NCBI GenBank assembly: GCA_900553835.1 | Contig: USFF01000002.1 | Coordinates: 7,688 to 71,687, forward strand | Direction of reading: 5' to 3' | Source of the DNA: an uncultured Mycoplasmatota bacterium | Lineage (GTDB): Bacteria; Bacillota_I; Bacilli_A; RF39; UBA660 | DNA: 64,000 bases | Notes under the pieces: generated by a model | Database searches by the model: none | Told to the model about the DNA's origin: nothing | The model's input: the letters and a program-made list of their open reading frames with translations, nothing else | Shown: positions 33,457 through 43,435 of the stretch, one piece after another | How the letters are laid out: every line of letters begins with the position of its first letter | How positions within the stretch are numbered: the first letter of the stretch is position 1 | Position numbers and translations under genes: made by a program

Positions 33457-34158
33457 CTATATTTTTAAAGAGCTTTCTAAAGCAAGTTCAATCATTTTAT
33501 TAAAGCCCTCTTCTCTTTCTTTGCTACTAAGTGCTTCTTTTGTTACAAATGAGTCACTTATAGTAAGTAAAGCACTAGCTTTTTTATTAAAGTAAATACT
33601 ATTAGTAAATAAACTATATGTTTCCATTTCTACACATTTGATGTTATATTTATTAATTAGTTCTTCTATGTTTAAATCTAGTTCATAGAAACTTTCTGAA
33701 GAGTAAACATTCCCTTGTTTTAGGTTAATATTTAATTTCTTACTTGTATTTACTATAATATTATTAAGTTCATTATTAGAAGGAATTAAGTTAGAATTAG
33801 TTCCTTCTACTTTATAACTACTTGTTGAGTAAGAGTTTTCTACTAAGAGAATATCTTTTATGTTTAAGTCTTTAGTATAAGCGCCAGCACTTCCTACTCT
33901 TATTATGTTTTCTACATTATAATATTTATAAAGTTCATAGCTATATATTCCCATTGATGGAATACCCATTCCACTAGAGAATATTGTTATTCTTTTACCT
34001 TTATAGTATCCAGTATAAGCTAGTTCTCCTCTTACTGTATTAACTAGTTTTATATTTTCAAGAAAATTTTCTGCTATATATTTAACTCTGTTAGGGTCTC
34101 CTGGCATGATTACAGTACTTGCTATGTCATTAATACTTGCTTCTATATGAGGTGTCAT
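33457..34158 (-). CDS. deoD: Purine nucleoside phosphorylase, DeoD type
   Basis: Splits purine nucleosides with phosphate in nucleoside salvage. 233 residues. Typical: TPHIEASINDIASTVIMPGDPNRVKYIAE, the phosphate/ribose motif RVGSAGAY, VEMETYSLF (Met-Glu for ribose) and the catalytic Asp in TISDSFVT. Overlaps the ftsK stop by 4 bp. Confidence 0.95.
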   Translation of the reverse strand: MTPHIEASINDIASTVIMPGDPNRVKYIAENFLENIKLVNTVRGELAYTGYYKGKRITIFSSGMGIPSMGIYSYELYKYYNVENIIRVGSAGAYTKDLNIKDILLVENSYSTSSYKVEGTNSNLIPSNNELNNIIVNTSKKLNINLKQGNVYSSESFYELDLNIEELINKYNIKCVEMETYSLFTNSIYFNKKASALLTISDSFVTKEALSSKEREEGFNKMIELALESSLKI

Positions 34159-36347
34159 TCTTCTTCACCTTTACTTTCGTTATTCATTTTAAATAATACT
34201 TCTCTAGGTTTACTTCCATTTTGAGGTCCTATTATACCTCTTTCTTCTAATAAATCAATTATTCTAGCTGCACGATTATAGCCTAGTCTATATTTTCTTT
34301 GTATTAAGCTTGCACTTATTTTACCAGTTTTAACAGCAAACTCTACTATTTCGTTGTATAGTGGGTCATCTTCATCCATTTTAGAAGTATTTTCAAGTTC
34401 TTTTTGTTCTTCTACTGGACTTTTATCTAAATTAACCATTGCTTCATCATATTTAGGTTCAGCATTTCTTCTTACGAATTCTACTACTCTTTCTATTTCT
34501 TCATCACTTACAAATGAACCTTGTATTCTTATTGGAGATGGTTCTCCAGGTGGTAAGAATAACATGTCTCCTTTACCTAGAAGTTTTTCTGCTCCTCCCA
34601 TGTCAAGTATTGTACGAGAGTCAACAAATGATGAAACCATGAAACTTATTCTTGTAGGTATGTTTGATTTTATTAGTCCTGTTATTACATCTGTACTTGG
34701 TCTTTGAGTTGCTACTATTAAGTGTATTCCAGCTGCTCTTGCTAACTGAGTTATACGCATGATGCTTTCTTCTACTTCTTTACTTGCAACCATCATTAAG
34801 TCAGCAAGTTCATCTATTATAACTAATATGTATGGAAGTTTTTCTAGTTCTGGTTTTCTAGATTTATTTTTTTCTACATATTCATTGTAACTAGTTATAT
34901 TTCTTGTACCAGAATTTGCAAACATTTCATATCTGTCTTCCATTATAGAACAAACTTTTTGAAGAGCAACACTTGCCTTTTTAGGGTCTGTTACAACAGG
35001 TCTCATTAAATGAGGTACTCCTTCATAACAATTAAGTTCTACTTTTTTTGGATCAACTAAAATCATTTTTACTTCATTTGGTTTAGCTCGCATAAGTATT
35101 GAAGTTATTATGTTATTTATGCATACTGATTTACCACTTCCAGTTGCACCCGCAATTAACATATGTGGTGCCTTGTTAATTTCAAAATATTGTATATTTC
35201 CCATTATATCTAGTCCAAGGGGTGCGAGTAATTTAGAACCATCTAATTTCTTAGGAATACCTGCTAGTATGTCTTTCATTTTTACTTCACTTGTTTTAGG
35301 GTTTGGTATTTCTATACCAATAGTACTTTTACCTGGAATTGGAGCTTGTATTCTTACATCTTTTGCAGCTAAAGCTAAAGCTATTTCTCTATTTATACTA
35401 AGTATTTTGTTTACTTTTGTACCTGCTTTTATTTCTATTTCATATTGTGTTACAGTAGGACCTACATGCACTTCCTTAACTTTACCACTTATACCAAAAT
35501 CATTAAATACTTGTTCTAATATTTTATTATTTCTTGTTATAAACTCAGTGCTATCTATTTTACCTTTGTTTTTACTACCTACTAATAAATCTAGTGGAGG
35601 AAGAATGTAGTCAACATTTTCTTTTACTTTTTCTTCAGTATATGTAACTTCTTCTAAATGAGTAATTGGAGTTTCTTTAGTAGTTATTTCATTTATATTA
35701 GTTATAACTACTTTGTCATCATTTTCTTTATTTATTAACTCTTCTTCTCCTTCTTTTGCCATTTCTTCTATTGTTTTCTTTTTCTTTTTAAATGGTTTTA
35801 TTATAAATTTAAATATATCACTTAATGTTATGTTAAATGACATTATTAGTCCAAATACTACTAATACACCTACTACTATGTAAGTTCCTGTAACATCAAA
35901 GAGTGAAACAAAACAAAAAGATAAAAGTGCACCTATTATACCTCCACCAGTATAACTAACCATAACTGGGTTATCAAATGAACCAATTATATTATTTACT
36001 GTGTTTTTTATTATATTAACTCCTAATACTTCTTCTTCATTAATATATTTTACATGACTTAAAAGTAAGATAGAAACTATAAGTATGTAAAGTCCTATTA
36101 ATCTAGCAGTTACATATGTTGGTTCTTTTCTTTTTATTATTAATATAAGTCCTACTATAATGCACATTATAAGAAATAGTTGCCACCATGTACCAAAAAG
36201 GAAAACACTAAAACTTTTTAGTATTCTACCAATTGGACCAAATTTACCAAAACCTAGTACACCTACTAATATTAGTCCTAAACCTTCTAATTCCTTAGTA
36301 TAAGGGAACTCATTTTTCACTTCATTTGTTTGTTTTTTCTTTGCCAT
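34155..36347 (-). CDS. ftsK: FtsK/SpoIIIE DNA translocase
   Basis: Pumps chromosomal DNA through the closing septum. 730 residues: four membrane segments (about 20-170), a charged linker, the FtsK alpha-beta domain and motor with Walker A AGATGSGKSVCINN and Walker B ILVIIDELADLM, and a C-terminal gamma winged helix (GYNRAARIIDLLEERGIIGP) that reads polarity sequences. In a sporulating host it could serve the SpoIIIE role; the sequence cannot decide between the two. Confidence 0.96.
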   Translation of the reverse strand: MAKKKQTNEVKNEFPYTKELEGLGLILVGVLGFGKFGPIGRILKSFSVFLFGTWWQLFLIMCIIVGLILIIKRKEPTYVTARLIGLYILIVSILLLSHVKYINEEEVLGVNIIKNTVNNIIGSFDNPVMVSYTGGGIIGALLSFCFVSLFDVTGTYIVVGVLVVFGLIMSFNITLSDIFKFIIKPFKKKKKTIEEMAKEGEEELINKENDDKVVITNINEITTKETPITHLEEVTYTEEKVKENVDYILPPLDLLVGSKNKGKIDSTEFITRNNKILEQVFNDFGISGKVKEVHVGPTVTQYEIEIKAGTKVNKILSINREIALALAAKDVRIQAPIPGKSTIGIEIPNPKTSEVKMKDILAGIPKKLDGSKLLAPLGLDIMGNIQYFEINKAPHMLIAGATGSGKSVCINNIITSILMRAKPNEVKMILVDPKKVELNCYEGVPHLMRPVVTDPKKASVALQKVCSIMEDRYEMFANSGTRNITSYNEYVEKNKSRKPELEKLPYILVIIDELADLMMVASKEVEESIMRITQLARAAGIHLIVATQRPSTDVITGLIKSNIPTRISFMVSSFVDSRTILDMGGAEKLLGKGDMLFLPPGEPSPIRIQGSFVSDEEIERVVEFVRRNAEPKYDEAMVNLDKSPVEEQKELENTSKMDEDDPLYNEIVEFAVKTGKISASLIQRKYRLGYNRAARIIDLLEERGIIGPQNGSKPREVLFKMNNESKGEEE

Positions 36348-36361
36348 AACTTCCTTCTTTC

Positions 36362-38080
36362 TTAACTTTCATAAGCACTTATGAGTTTTTTATGAATATT
36401 AGGTTCAATAGTACTTATTGCATCTATACTAGTTTCTAAACTCTTTTTATATTCTCCTTTTCTAAATAGTACTTCTGCTTTTATTAGTCCTGTTTCTACT
36501 TCTTTGTTTGAACTTCTGTATCTGTTACCATAAACTATAGTCATCTCAGCCATTTTAGCAGCTTTAGTAAGTTCACTACTTAATCCATACAACTTAAGAA
36601 CTAAATCTCTACTAGTGTCTACTCTTGTATTTAAGTCACTTATTACAATCGGTTTCTTTTCAAGTTCTTTTATTATATTTTTAGTACTTTCTTTTGCTTC
36701 AGATAACTCAGTAAAGTATATTTTTGGAATAACTGGAATGTTATAACTCTTCATCATATCTTTAGCATCTTTTAAAATAGTTCTTATTTCTGTAAGTTGC
36801 TCTCTTGCTCTTACTTCATCTTCTTTTAAACTACCTAAACTTTTAATTGCACTTTCAAGTTTATCTTCTGTTTTACTTATTTTTACACTTATTAATTCTC
36901 CTGTTTTACTAAGTCTACTATATGGAGTTGTTTTAGTAAGAGTTCTATCATTTATTTCTTTAAAGCTTAGTTTTTCTTCTTTGATTTCATTACTTATGTT
37001 TTCTAATCCTGATAATTCTTCTTTAGTTAAAGCATAAGTTTCTTTAAGAATACTTACTTCTTCATATATACTTTTTATTACACTAGTTAATCTAGATAGT
37101 TTTATACCTATTTGTTCCATTAACATTTCATATTCTTTTTTAGCTTGTTTTTCTTTATCAAAGTCGTTATATAAACTTTCAAAGTAATCAAGTATAGTTT
37201 TTAGTTCAAATATACTGTCTTCTAGATTTAACATTTTAAGTCTATCAAATATATCACTAATTTTCTTTTTACTTTCTTCTATGTTATATTCAAGGTTTAT
37301 GTATTCAATATTATAACCATCTTTTTTCATTTTAGCTGCCATGTTTTCTAGCTCAGTTATTTTTCTAGGTATTATCATTTTACCCATAAGTATTACAGTT
37401 GGAGTTTCATCTATTACTATCTTTATATTATTAATTAAGTCATCTAGTGCATGAACTATTTTGCCAACTTCTTCATAGTCATTTTGTTCCATTGCTCTTT
37501 CAAAGGCACTTAAAAGTTTGTTAATATTTTCAAACTGCATATTAACTCTTTCTTCCATACCTTTATAGTCATTCATATTGCTTGTATATTTATTTACAAC
37601 AGATCTAAAGACTGTTTTAAGTTTTGTAACTGCATTCCTGTTTCTCTCTTCACTATTTGTTATTTCTTTTATATCTTCAAGAAGTAACTCCATATCTGTT
37701 TTTACATAGTAAATATCAATTTCTGTTTTAGATAGTTCATAGCTTGCTTCTTTAAAGTTTTTATTATCTATAAGTTCTGCACATACTAAAAGTTTATCTG
37801 TAAGTCTAGGTATATCTTCTTTTTCTATTTTTTTATACCTTTTCTCCCACTTTTTATATGTTTCCATTAATTTATCATTATTTATTAATGCTTTTACTTT
37901 CTCCATCTCAGTTAGTATTCCACTTGAAATAATTAGATTTTTAAGTGTTTCTAATCTAGTTAATTCTTTTTCTAACTTATTTTTAGTTTTTCTTTGTATA
38001 GTAAACAATGTAACAGTTATTGCAACTACTCCAATTATATAAAAAATTATTCCTCCAAGTATTATAGCACTTTTACTCAT
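36362..38080 (-). CDS. ezrA: Septation ring formation regulator EzrA
   Basis: 572 residues: one N-terminal membrane segment (about 5-25), then continuous coiled coil of spectrin-like repeats. This is the EzrA layout and length; the protein binds FtsZ and limits ring formation at the poles. Next to ftsK, 14 bp apart, which fits a division operon. Confidence 0.88.
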   Translation of the reverse strand: MSKSAIILGGIIFYIIGVVAITVTLFTIQRKTKNKLEKELTRLETLKNLIISSGILTEMEKVKALINNDKLMETYKKWEKRYKKIEKEDIPRLTDKLLVCAELIDNKNFKEASYELSKTEIDIYYVKTDMELLLEDIKEITNSEERNRNAVTKLKTVFRSVVNKYTSNMNDYKGMEERVNMQFENINKLLSAFERAMEQNDYEEVGKIVHALDDLINNIKIVIDETPTVILMGKMIIPRKITELENMAAKMKKDGYNIEYINLEYNIEESKKKISDIFDRLKMLNLEDSIFELKTILDYFESLYNDFDKEKQAKKEYEMLMEQIGIKLSRLTSVIKSIYEEVSILKETYALTKEELSGLENISNEIKEEKLSFKEINDRTLTKTTPYSRLSKTGELISVKISKTEDKLESAIKSLGSLKEDEVRAREQLTEIRTILKDAKDMMKSYNIPVIPKIYFTELSEAKESTKNIIKELEKKPIVISDLNTRVDTSRDLVLKLYGLSSELTKAAKMAEMTIVYGNRYRSSNKEVETGLIKAEVLFRKGEYKKSLETSIDAISTIEPNIHKKLISAYES

Positions 38081-38173
38081 AATTAACTCTCCTACTCTCT
38101 ATAAGTATTTTATCACAATTAAGTTAAATCTAAAAGAGAAAGTGAACATTTTTAATTAATTTTGTGAAAAAAC

Positions 38174-38202
38174 TTGATATTTTAGTGATTTTTTAGTATA
38201 CT
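38174..38202 (+). promoter_or_regulatory. rpsD promoter
   Basis: TTGATA (38174-38179), 17-nt spacer, TATACT (38197-38202). Confidence 0.8.
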
Positions 38203-38208
38203 TAAATG

Positions 38209-38363
38209 CATGGAAGAAATGGCGACTTTATTTATTAAGTAACGTGTTTACTAAAGATTTATCTTTGTTAGTAACTTAAGCCATAAGCGAAAGCCCAAAG
38301 TAAACACCCTATTTATGGGAATAAAGATACCTTCTTTCAAATATTTATGAAGGAGGCTAAAAT
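38209..38363 (+). promoter_or_regulatory. S4 autoregulatory leader of rpsD
   Basis: A 155-nt untranslated leader rich in paired segments precedes rpsD, as in other Bacillota where S4 binds its own mRNA and blocks translation. I see GTAAC/GTTAC-type arms around 38241-38272 and the strong GAAGGAGG site at the end. The exact fold was not derived. Confidence 0.55.
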
Positions 38364-38963
38364 ATGTCAAGATACACTGGACCAGCTTTTAAGAAATCTA
38401 GAAGACTTGGATTTAGTACACTTGAAAGTGGAAAAGAACTTAGAAAAAGAACTTCTGCTCCTGGACAACATGGAACTAGCAGAAAGAAACTAAGTGAATA
38501 TGGAATTCAGCTTGCTGAAAAACAAAAAGTAAGAATTATGTATGGTCTTACTGAAAAACAATTTAAGAAAACTTTTGAAGCTGCTGGTAAGAAAAAAGGT
38601 ATTCATGGTACTAACTTATTAATCATGCTTGAAAGTAGACTTGATAACATAGTATATCGTATGGGACTTGCTAAAACTAGAAGAAGTTCTAGACAAATAG
38701 TAAATCACGGTCATATACTAGTTAATGGTAAAAGCGTTGATATTCCATCATATCAAGTTAAACCCGGAGATGTAGTTAGTGTTAAAGAAAAATCTTTAAA
38801 TCATCCAGTTATTAATGAATGTTTAGAAGCAAAATTAAGTAATGTAAGTTATGTTACATTTGATCCTAAGAAAAAAGAAGGAACTTATGTAAGATATCCT
38901 GAAAGAGAAGAACTTAATGCTGATATTAATGAGTCATTAATAGTTGAATACTACAATAGATAA
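38364..38963 (+). CDS. rpsD: 30S ribosomal protein S4
   Basis: 199 residues, usual length. [18 protein letters not shown], the S4 RNA-binding domain ([32 protein letters not shown]) and the C-terminal [11 protein letters not shown] are typical. One of few plus-strand genes in the middle of the window, transcribed alone from its own promoter. Confidence 0.98.
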   Translation: MSRYTGPAFKKSRRLGFSTLESGKELRKRTSAPGQHGTSRKKLSEYGIQLAEKQKVRIMYGLTEKQFKKTFEAAGKKKGIHGTNLLIMLESRLDNIVYRMGLAKTRRSSRQIVNHGHILVNGKSVDIPSYQVKPGDVVSVKEKSLNHPVINECLEAKLSNVSYVTFDPKKKEGTYVRYPEREELNADINESLIVEYYNR

Positions 38964-38964
38964 T

Positions 38965-38996
38965 AAAAAAACTCTCACATTTGTGAGAGTTTTTTA
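38965..38996. terminator. Bidirectional terminator between rpsD and secG
   Basis: ACTCTCAC / GTGAGAGT flanked by A6 and T6; serves both convergent genes. Confidence 0.9.
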
Positions 38997-39206
38997 TATA
39001 CTTAATAATAATGATAAGAAAATGAATAGAAACCCCATTACAAAAGTTAATCTTGTAATAAATTTCTCTGCTCCTCTTTCTTTCATTTGACTCATAAGCA
39101 TGCTATTACCACCAGTAATTATTTGACCTGCATCACTAGCTTTATTACTTTGAAGTAATACTAATGCTATTAGAAGTATACTTACTATTATTAATAATAT
39201 TTCCAT
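38994..39206 (-). CDS. secG: Protein translocase subunit SecG
   Basis: 70 residues, two membrane segments (about 2-18 and 51-69) separated by the conserved loop LQSNKASDAGQIITGG. Part of the SecYEG channel. Start behind GAGGAG. Last gene of the eno-secG stretch. Confidence 0.93.
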   Translation of the reverse strand: MEILLIIVSILLIALVLLQSNKASDAGQIITGGNSMLMSQMKERGAEKFITRLTFVMGFLFIFLSLLLSI

Positions 39207-39242
39207 CTCTTTTTCTCCTCATATATAATTTTACAATATTTT

Positions 39243-39372
39243 TTATTTGATTTCAAGTACTAAGGCATTAATGCAGTTATAGGCAATATATATACCTAAT
39301 AATCCAAAAGTATTTGAATTTTCAAATAACTTCTCTGGTGTTAATTTAAAAAGTACACATATTAAGAAAAGA
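39243..39372 (-). pseudogene. Possible broken small gene between eno and secG
   Basis: The minus strand codes an open stretch ending LTPEKLFENSNTFGLLGI and then IYIAYNCINALVLEIK before a stop, which reads like real protein, but no ATG, GTG or TTG opens that frame. An adjacent frame starts with ATG overlapping the eno end (MFKKILYRSFL) and stops early. A single-base shift would join them into a protein of about 48 residues. Weak evidence. Confidence 0.25.
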
Positions 39373-39373
39373 T

Positions 39374-40627
39374 CTATAAAGTATCTTCTTGAACATTTTT
39401 TAAGATTTCTTCTTCAATTTCTAAAAGTCTATTATACTTAGCTATTCTTTCTCCTCTTGATGTACTACCACTTTTCATAAATGGAATATTTAATGCAACA
39501 GCTAAATCACTAATGAAAGTATCAGTTGTTTCCCCACTTCTATGACTCATAATACATGTATATTTATTTTGTTTAGCTAAAACTATTGTCTCAAGTGTTT
39601 CATAAAAACTTCCTACTTGGTTAGGCTTTATTAATATAGCATTACACATTTTTTCTTCTATACCTTTTTTTAGTAATTCTTTATTTGTAACAAATAAGTC
39701 ATCTCCTACTATGCTTATTTTTTTACCTAAGACTTCAGTTATCATTTTAAATCCTTCATAGTCTTCTTCATCAAAAGGATCTTCTATACTTATTACTGGA
39801 TATTTACTTACTATATCTAAATAGTAATTTAAAAGTTCTTCTCTAGTTTTATTAGTATTATCTATATTATAAGTATCAGTTTCATTATTATAAAAACTAC
39901 TTGCTGCCACATCTAATGCAATAAAGATGTTTTTACCAGGTATGTACCCTGCAGTTTCAATAGACTTTACAATTATCATAAGAGCTTCTTCATTATTCTT
40001 AAGATCTGGTGCATAGCCTCCTTCATCACCAACATTTGTATTAAGACCTTTATCTAAAAGTATTCCTTTTAAAGCATGAAATACTTCACTAGCCGCTCTT
40101 AACGATTCTTTAAATGTGTTAAATTTAGGTACTATCATGAATTCTTGAATGTCTATATTGTTAGCAGCGTGTTTACCTCCATTTAATATATTAAACATAC
40201 AAAATGGAATATGTACTTCTCTTTTGTTTAAGTATTTATAAAGTGGTAACCCATTATCAAGCGCGGCAGCTTTTAAACATGCTACACTTACACCTAAAAT
40301 AGCATTAGCACCTAGATTACTTTTATTTTCACTTCCATCTAAATTAATCATAATATTATCTATTGTTTTTTGTTCTTCTACTTCTTTACCTAGTAAGTTA
40401 TATTTTATAGTATTATTTACATTATTTACTGCTTTAGTTACACCTTTTCCAAAGTATCTTTCATCGTTATCTCTAAGTTCTAAAGCTTCTCTTTTACCAG
40501 TAGATGCCCCGCTTGGGACTGAAAATACTCCTATACTACCCTTTTCTGTATACACTTTTACTTCTACAGTAGGATTACCTCTAGAATCTAGTATTTCCCT
40601 AGCTACTACATCAGTTATTTTACTCAT
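39374..40627 (-). CDS. eno: Enolase
   Basis: Converts 2-phosphoglycerate to phosphoenolpyruvate. 417 residues. Typical: AREILDSRGNPTVEVKV, GVFSVPSGASTGKREA, the metal ligands in ALDVAASSF, SIEDPFDEED and GDDLFVTN, the catalytic Lys in ILIKPNQVG, and SHRSGETTDTFI. Start behind AAAAGGTGA. Confidence 0.98.
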   Translation of the reverse strand: MSKITDVVAREILDSRGNPTVEVKVYTEKGSIGVFSVPSGASTGKREALELRDNDERYFGKGVTKAVNNVNNTIKYNLLGKEVEEQKTIDNIMINLDGSENKSNLGANAILGVSVACLKAAALDNGLPLYKYLNKREVHIPFCMFNILNGGKHAANNIDIQEFMIVPKFNTFKESLRAASEVFHALKGILLDKGLNTNVGDEGGYAPDLKNNEEALMIIVKSIETAGYIPGKNIFIALDVAASSFYNNETDTYNIDNTNKTREELLNYYLDIVSKYPVISIEDPFDEEDYEGFKMITEVLGKKISIVGDDLFVTNKELLKKGIEEKMCNAILIKPNQVGSFYETLETIVLAKQNKYTCIMSHRSGETTDTFISDLAVALNIPFMKSGSTSRGERIAKYNRLLEIEEEILKNVQEDTL

Positions 40628-40681
40628 TTAAATCACCTTTTCTACTTAAATTATACTATTTTTAAATTGTTTTAACAATAG

Positions 40682-40712
40682 AAAGTTATAAATAAAAAGA
40701 ATTTATAACTTT
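40682..40712 (-). terminator. Terminator of the lipoprotein gene
   Basis: AAAGTTATAAAT / ATTTATAACTTT 12-bp perfect stem at the gene's stop codon. Confidence 0.7.
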
Positions 40713-41143
40713 TATTTAATTATAAATTCTTGAGAAGTATAAAACTCTTCTTTAGCATTCTTTAACCTAAAACTTTTTACTATTCTATATTTTCCTTTAG
40801 AAAGTTTTCCATAGTAACTAGTCCATTTTAAGTTTTCTTCTTTTTCTTCTCCTTTTTTTAAATTATAAGCCACCATAATAAAATGCATTTCTTCTTTAGG
40901 TTTTACTTTATACCACTTATCATTTTCTTCTTTCTCTAGATGATATGAAAGCCCATATGTTAAATCATAGTTACTAATATTTATTAGTTTAAAAGTAATT
41001 CCTTCATTAGTAGTTTTTTCCTCGTTTATTTCCATTTTTAAATATTCGTTATTCATATTAAGGGTACTTTCTTCTAATAAATTTGTTTTATTACAGCCTG
41101 TTAAAGTTAATGCTAGTAATATAGTTAGAAATATTTTTTTCAT
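40712..41143 (-). CDS. Lipoprotein with Ig-like domain
   Basis: 143 residues starting MKKIFLTILLALTLTGCNK, a clear lipoprotein signal with lipobox LTGC. The rest (NEGITFKLINISNYDLTYGLSYHLEKE ... WYKVKPKEEMHFIMVAYNLKKGE) matches the bacterial Ig-like fold found in many small lipoproteins of Bacillota. I start it at 41143, after AAAGGAG; an upstream in-frame ATG at 41191 would hide the signal peptide. Confidence 0.82.
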   Translation of the reverse strand: MKKIFLTILLALTLTGCNKTNLLEESTLNMNNEYLKMEINEEKTTNEGITFKLINISNYDLTYGLSYHLEKEENDKWYKVKPKEEMHFIMVAYNLKKGEEKEENLKWTSYYGKLSKGKYRIVKSFRLKNAKEEFYTSQEFIIK

Positions 41144-41255
41144 AAGTCTCCTTTCTATTTTCATATTAACATTAAATTCATTTTTAGTCAAATGTTATCC
41201 TAAAATCTTTACAAATAATTATAATTTAGTATAATATTTAGAAAAGGAGAAAATT

Positions 41256-41576
41256 ATGACTGAACTAAAGAAAATAAATGAGTTAATAAACGCTGTTAAG
41301 GATAATACATATAATTTACCTAAAGAACTAGAATTATATATATTAAATTTAATTTATAAAGAACTACAAAATATAGAGTGTTCACCTAATAGTACTTGTG
41401 AATACTGTGAAAATATAAGTAGTACTGGTAATAACTTCTATAGTATTTATTGCAGTTATCTAGATAGAAGTAAACAAAAAAAGATTTATGATTTTATAAG
41501 TGACAACTTTATACCGGGTTGTCCATTTATTACTCTCAGAGAAGAAGTTAATTCCTTAATTAGAAAGATTAGTTAA
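41256..41576 (+). CDS. Small Cys-containing protein of unknown function
   Basis: 106 residues; not recognised. The middle has clustered cysteines (CSPNSTCEYCEN, YCSYL, GCPFI), which could bind a metal or cluster. Start behind AAAAGGAG. Its terminator is at 41575-41595. Confidence 0.65.
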   Translation: MTELKKINELINAVKDNTYNLPKELELYILNLIYKELQNIECSPNSTCEYCENISSTGNNFYSIYCSYLDRSKQKKIYDFISDNFIPGCPFITLREEVNSLIRKIS

Positions 41577-41595
41577 CCTTTTTATAAGGTTTTTT
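41575..41595 (+). terminator. Intrinsic terminator
   Basis: AACCTT / AAGGTT with 5-nt loop followed by TTTTT, directly before the next promoter. Confidence 0.75.
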
Positions 41596-41597
41596 CT

Positions 41598-41625
41598 TTG
41601 ATTTAGAATATTGTTGTGTTATAAT
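41598..41625 (+). promoter_or_regulatory. Promoter of the FemX-like gene
   Basis: TTGATT (41598-41603), 16-nt spacer, TATAAT (41620-41625). Confidence 0.75.
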
Positions 41626-41644
41626 TATTGAGAGGAGAATTATT

Positions 41645-42886
41645 ATGTTAATTAGAGAAATAGATAAAAATTTATTTGATGAAATTAGTAAGAACAATAT
41701 GTTTAGCAGTTTTTATGAAACTAGCTATTATGGTGAAGTGATGAGAAAATATGATTATAAAGTAAAATATTATGCTTGTTATGATAATGATTTAATAATA
41801 GGTTCTTTTCTTATGCTCAGCAAATCTATTTCTATTAATATAAAATATGGTTATAGTCCAAGAGGCTTTTTAGTAGATTATTTTAATAAATATACTTTTG
41901 AAGAATTTACAAAAGCGGTTAAAAAGTTCTTTAGTAAGAAAGGTTATGCTTTTATTAAGATTAATCCAATTATTATTTTAAATCAAGTTAATATGGATGG
42001 TTCTAAAGTTACAAATAGTTTATCTAGTACTTTAATTAGTACTATGGAAGAAAACAATTATAAGAAACTTAAAGATAATTTATATTTTGAAAGTATGCTT
42101 CCAAAATATAATGCTATTATTAGTTTGAAAGATTTTGATAAGTCTAAACTTGATACTAAGTTAATTCATAAACTTGATAAAGTTAATAATAAAGGTTTAA
42201 GTTTTATTAAGGGAGACTTTTATAACTTAAATAGTTTGTATGAACTTACTTATAGAAAAGATGGAAAGTCTAGTGATTTTTATAAAACATTATATAAGAT
42301 GTTTGATCAAGATAAAAAAGTTGATTTATTTCTAGTAGAGGTTAATTATCATGAATATTTACTAAATTTACAAGGGGAACATAATACTGAAGAAACTATA
42401 AATGAAAAAGTAAATAGGTTATTCCAGTTAGATCCTACTAATAAGAATATTTATAATGAAAAGATGAATAGTGATAGAAAGTTAAATGAAATAAATGAAG
42501 AGATACACGATGTTAATACTAAAATAAGTGAAGGTATTTATAAAGAGGTAGTCGCGGGTGCTTTAGTAATTAAGTATAATAATATTGCTAGTATATTTAC
42601 AAGTGGATTTAATAAGAAATACAATAAACTTTTACCTAATCATTTTCTTCATTACAACTTAATTAATCATTATAAAGAAAATAACTATAGTTATTTAGAT
42701 TTAAATGGTATTACAGGAGATTTTACTAAAGATAATCCTTATAAAGGTTTAAACGAGTTTAAATTGAGCTTTAATCCTAAAGTATATGAATATATTGGTG
42801 AATTTGATTTAATAATAAATCAAACTAAATATAGTTTATTATGGAGTACTAAAGCTCTTCATAAAGAATTTGAAAAGAAAATGTAA
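41645..42886 (+). CDS. FemABX-family peptidoglycan bridge aminoacyltransferase
   Basis: 413 residues. Two GNAT-like halves with the FemAB coiled-coil arm between them (about 260-300, rich in Asn, Glu and Lys). Typical: YGEVMRKYDYKVKYYACYDND, YSPRGFLVDY, and the C-terminal YLDLNGITGDF ... GLNEFKLSFNPKVYEYIGEFDL. Such enzymes add amino acids from aminoacyl-tRNA to lipid II or peptidoglycan. The amino acid used cannot be told. Confidence 0.88.
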   Translation: MLIREIDKNLFDEISKNNMFSSFYETSYYGEVMRKYDYKVKYYACYDNDLIIGSFLMLSKSISINIKYGYSPRGFLVDYFNKYTFEEFTKAVKKFFSKKGYAFIKINPIIILNQVNMDGSKVTNSLSSTLISTMEENNYKKLKDNLYFESMLPKYNAIISLKDFDKSKLDTKLIHKLDKVNNKGLSFIKGDFYNLNSLYELTYRKDGKSSDFYKTLYKMFDQDKKVDLFLVEVNYHEYLLNLQGEHNTEETINEKVNRLFQLDPTNKNIYNEKMNSDRKLNEINEEIHDVNTKISEGIYKEVVAGALVIKYNNIASIFTSGFNKKYNKLLPNHFLHYNLINHYKENNYSYLDLNGITGDFTKDNPYKGLNEFKLSFNPKVYEYIGEFDLIINQTKYSLLWSTKALHKEFEKKM

Positions 42887-42891
42887 TAAAA

Positions 42892-42913
42892 AGACTTATT
42901 TGTATATAAGTCT
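42892..42913. terminator. Terminator between convergent genes
   Basis: AGACTTA / TAAGTCT then ATTTTTT on the plus strand. Confidence 0.75.
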
Positions 42914-43418
42914 ATTTTTTCTTTTTAAGTTTTTTTGTGTTTCTATGTATGTTTAGAACAAAGCCTTCTTTAGTCTTTTTATCTAAAAGTACTAAGTCAT
43001 TATTATTACAAAAAGTTTCTATGTATATTAGTACTTCTTCATTTATATAGTTATATATAAACATATCTTTATTAATAGTTATAATTTCTAGAGTAGATTT
43101 AATTATTCTATTGTATAAATTATTTGCTACTAAGTAGTTTATTTCTTTTTGATATTTTCTTTTTTCTAAGTATCTTTCTATTATGTTTAATTTACTACTA
43201 ACTTCTTTTTTAGGTAGTTTTACTTTTTCTATATAAAGTTTTATTTGATTATTATTTATGTTGTTATATAGGATATACCCATTTAAATATAATAATAAAT
43301 TTAAATAATTAAGTAATTTATTATTTATTAAGTAATAAGTATTATCTCCTTTTGTATACTCAATTTTTTTATCAGTTATTAATTTGTTATAAAAGTATTT
43401 TAATACATCATTATTCAT
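42912..43418 (-). CDS. Unknown protein, last gene of the HA-repeat operon
   Basis: 168 residues starting MNNDVLKYFYNKLI; not recognised. Very rich in Asn, Tyr, Lys and Leu, helical, basic Lys-rich tail. I choose the ATG at 43418 because GAGGTG lies before it; an earlier ATG at 43430 overlaps that site. It starts 17 bp after the third HA-repeat gene and ends at the operon's terminator, so it may belong to the same system. Confidence 0.65.
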   Translation of the reverse strand: MNNDVLKYFYNKLITDKKIEYTKGDNTYYLINNKLLNYLNLLLYLNGYILYNNINNNQIKLYIEKVKLPKKEVSSKLNIIERYLEKRKYQKEINYLVANNLYNRIIKSTLEIITINKDMFIYNYINEEVLIYIETFCNNNDLVLLDKKTKEGFVLNIHRNTKKLKKKK

Positions 43419-43435
43419 ATTACACCTCATTAATA

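Noticed and set aside
35110..35610. 166-codon plus-strand frame opposite ftsK (similarly 50110-50610 opposite aspS)
   Set aside because: Antisense shadows of well-identified genes; no Shine-Dalgarno and no independent evidence.
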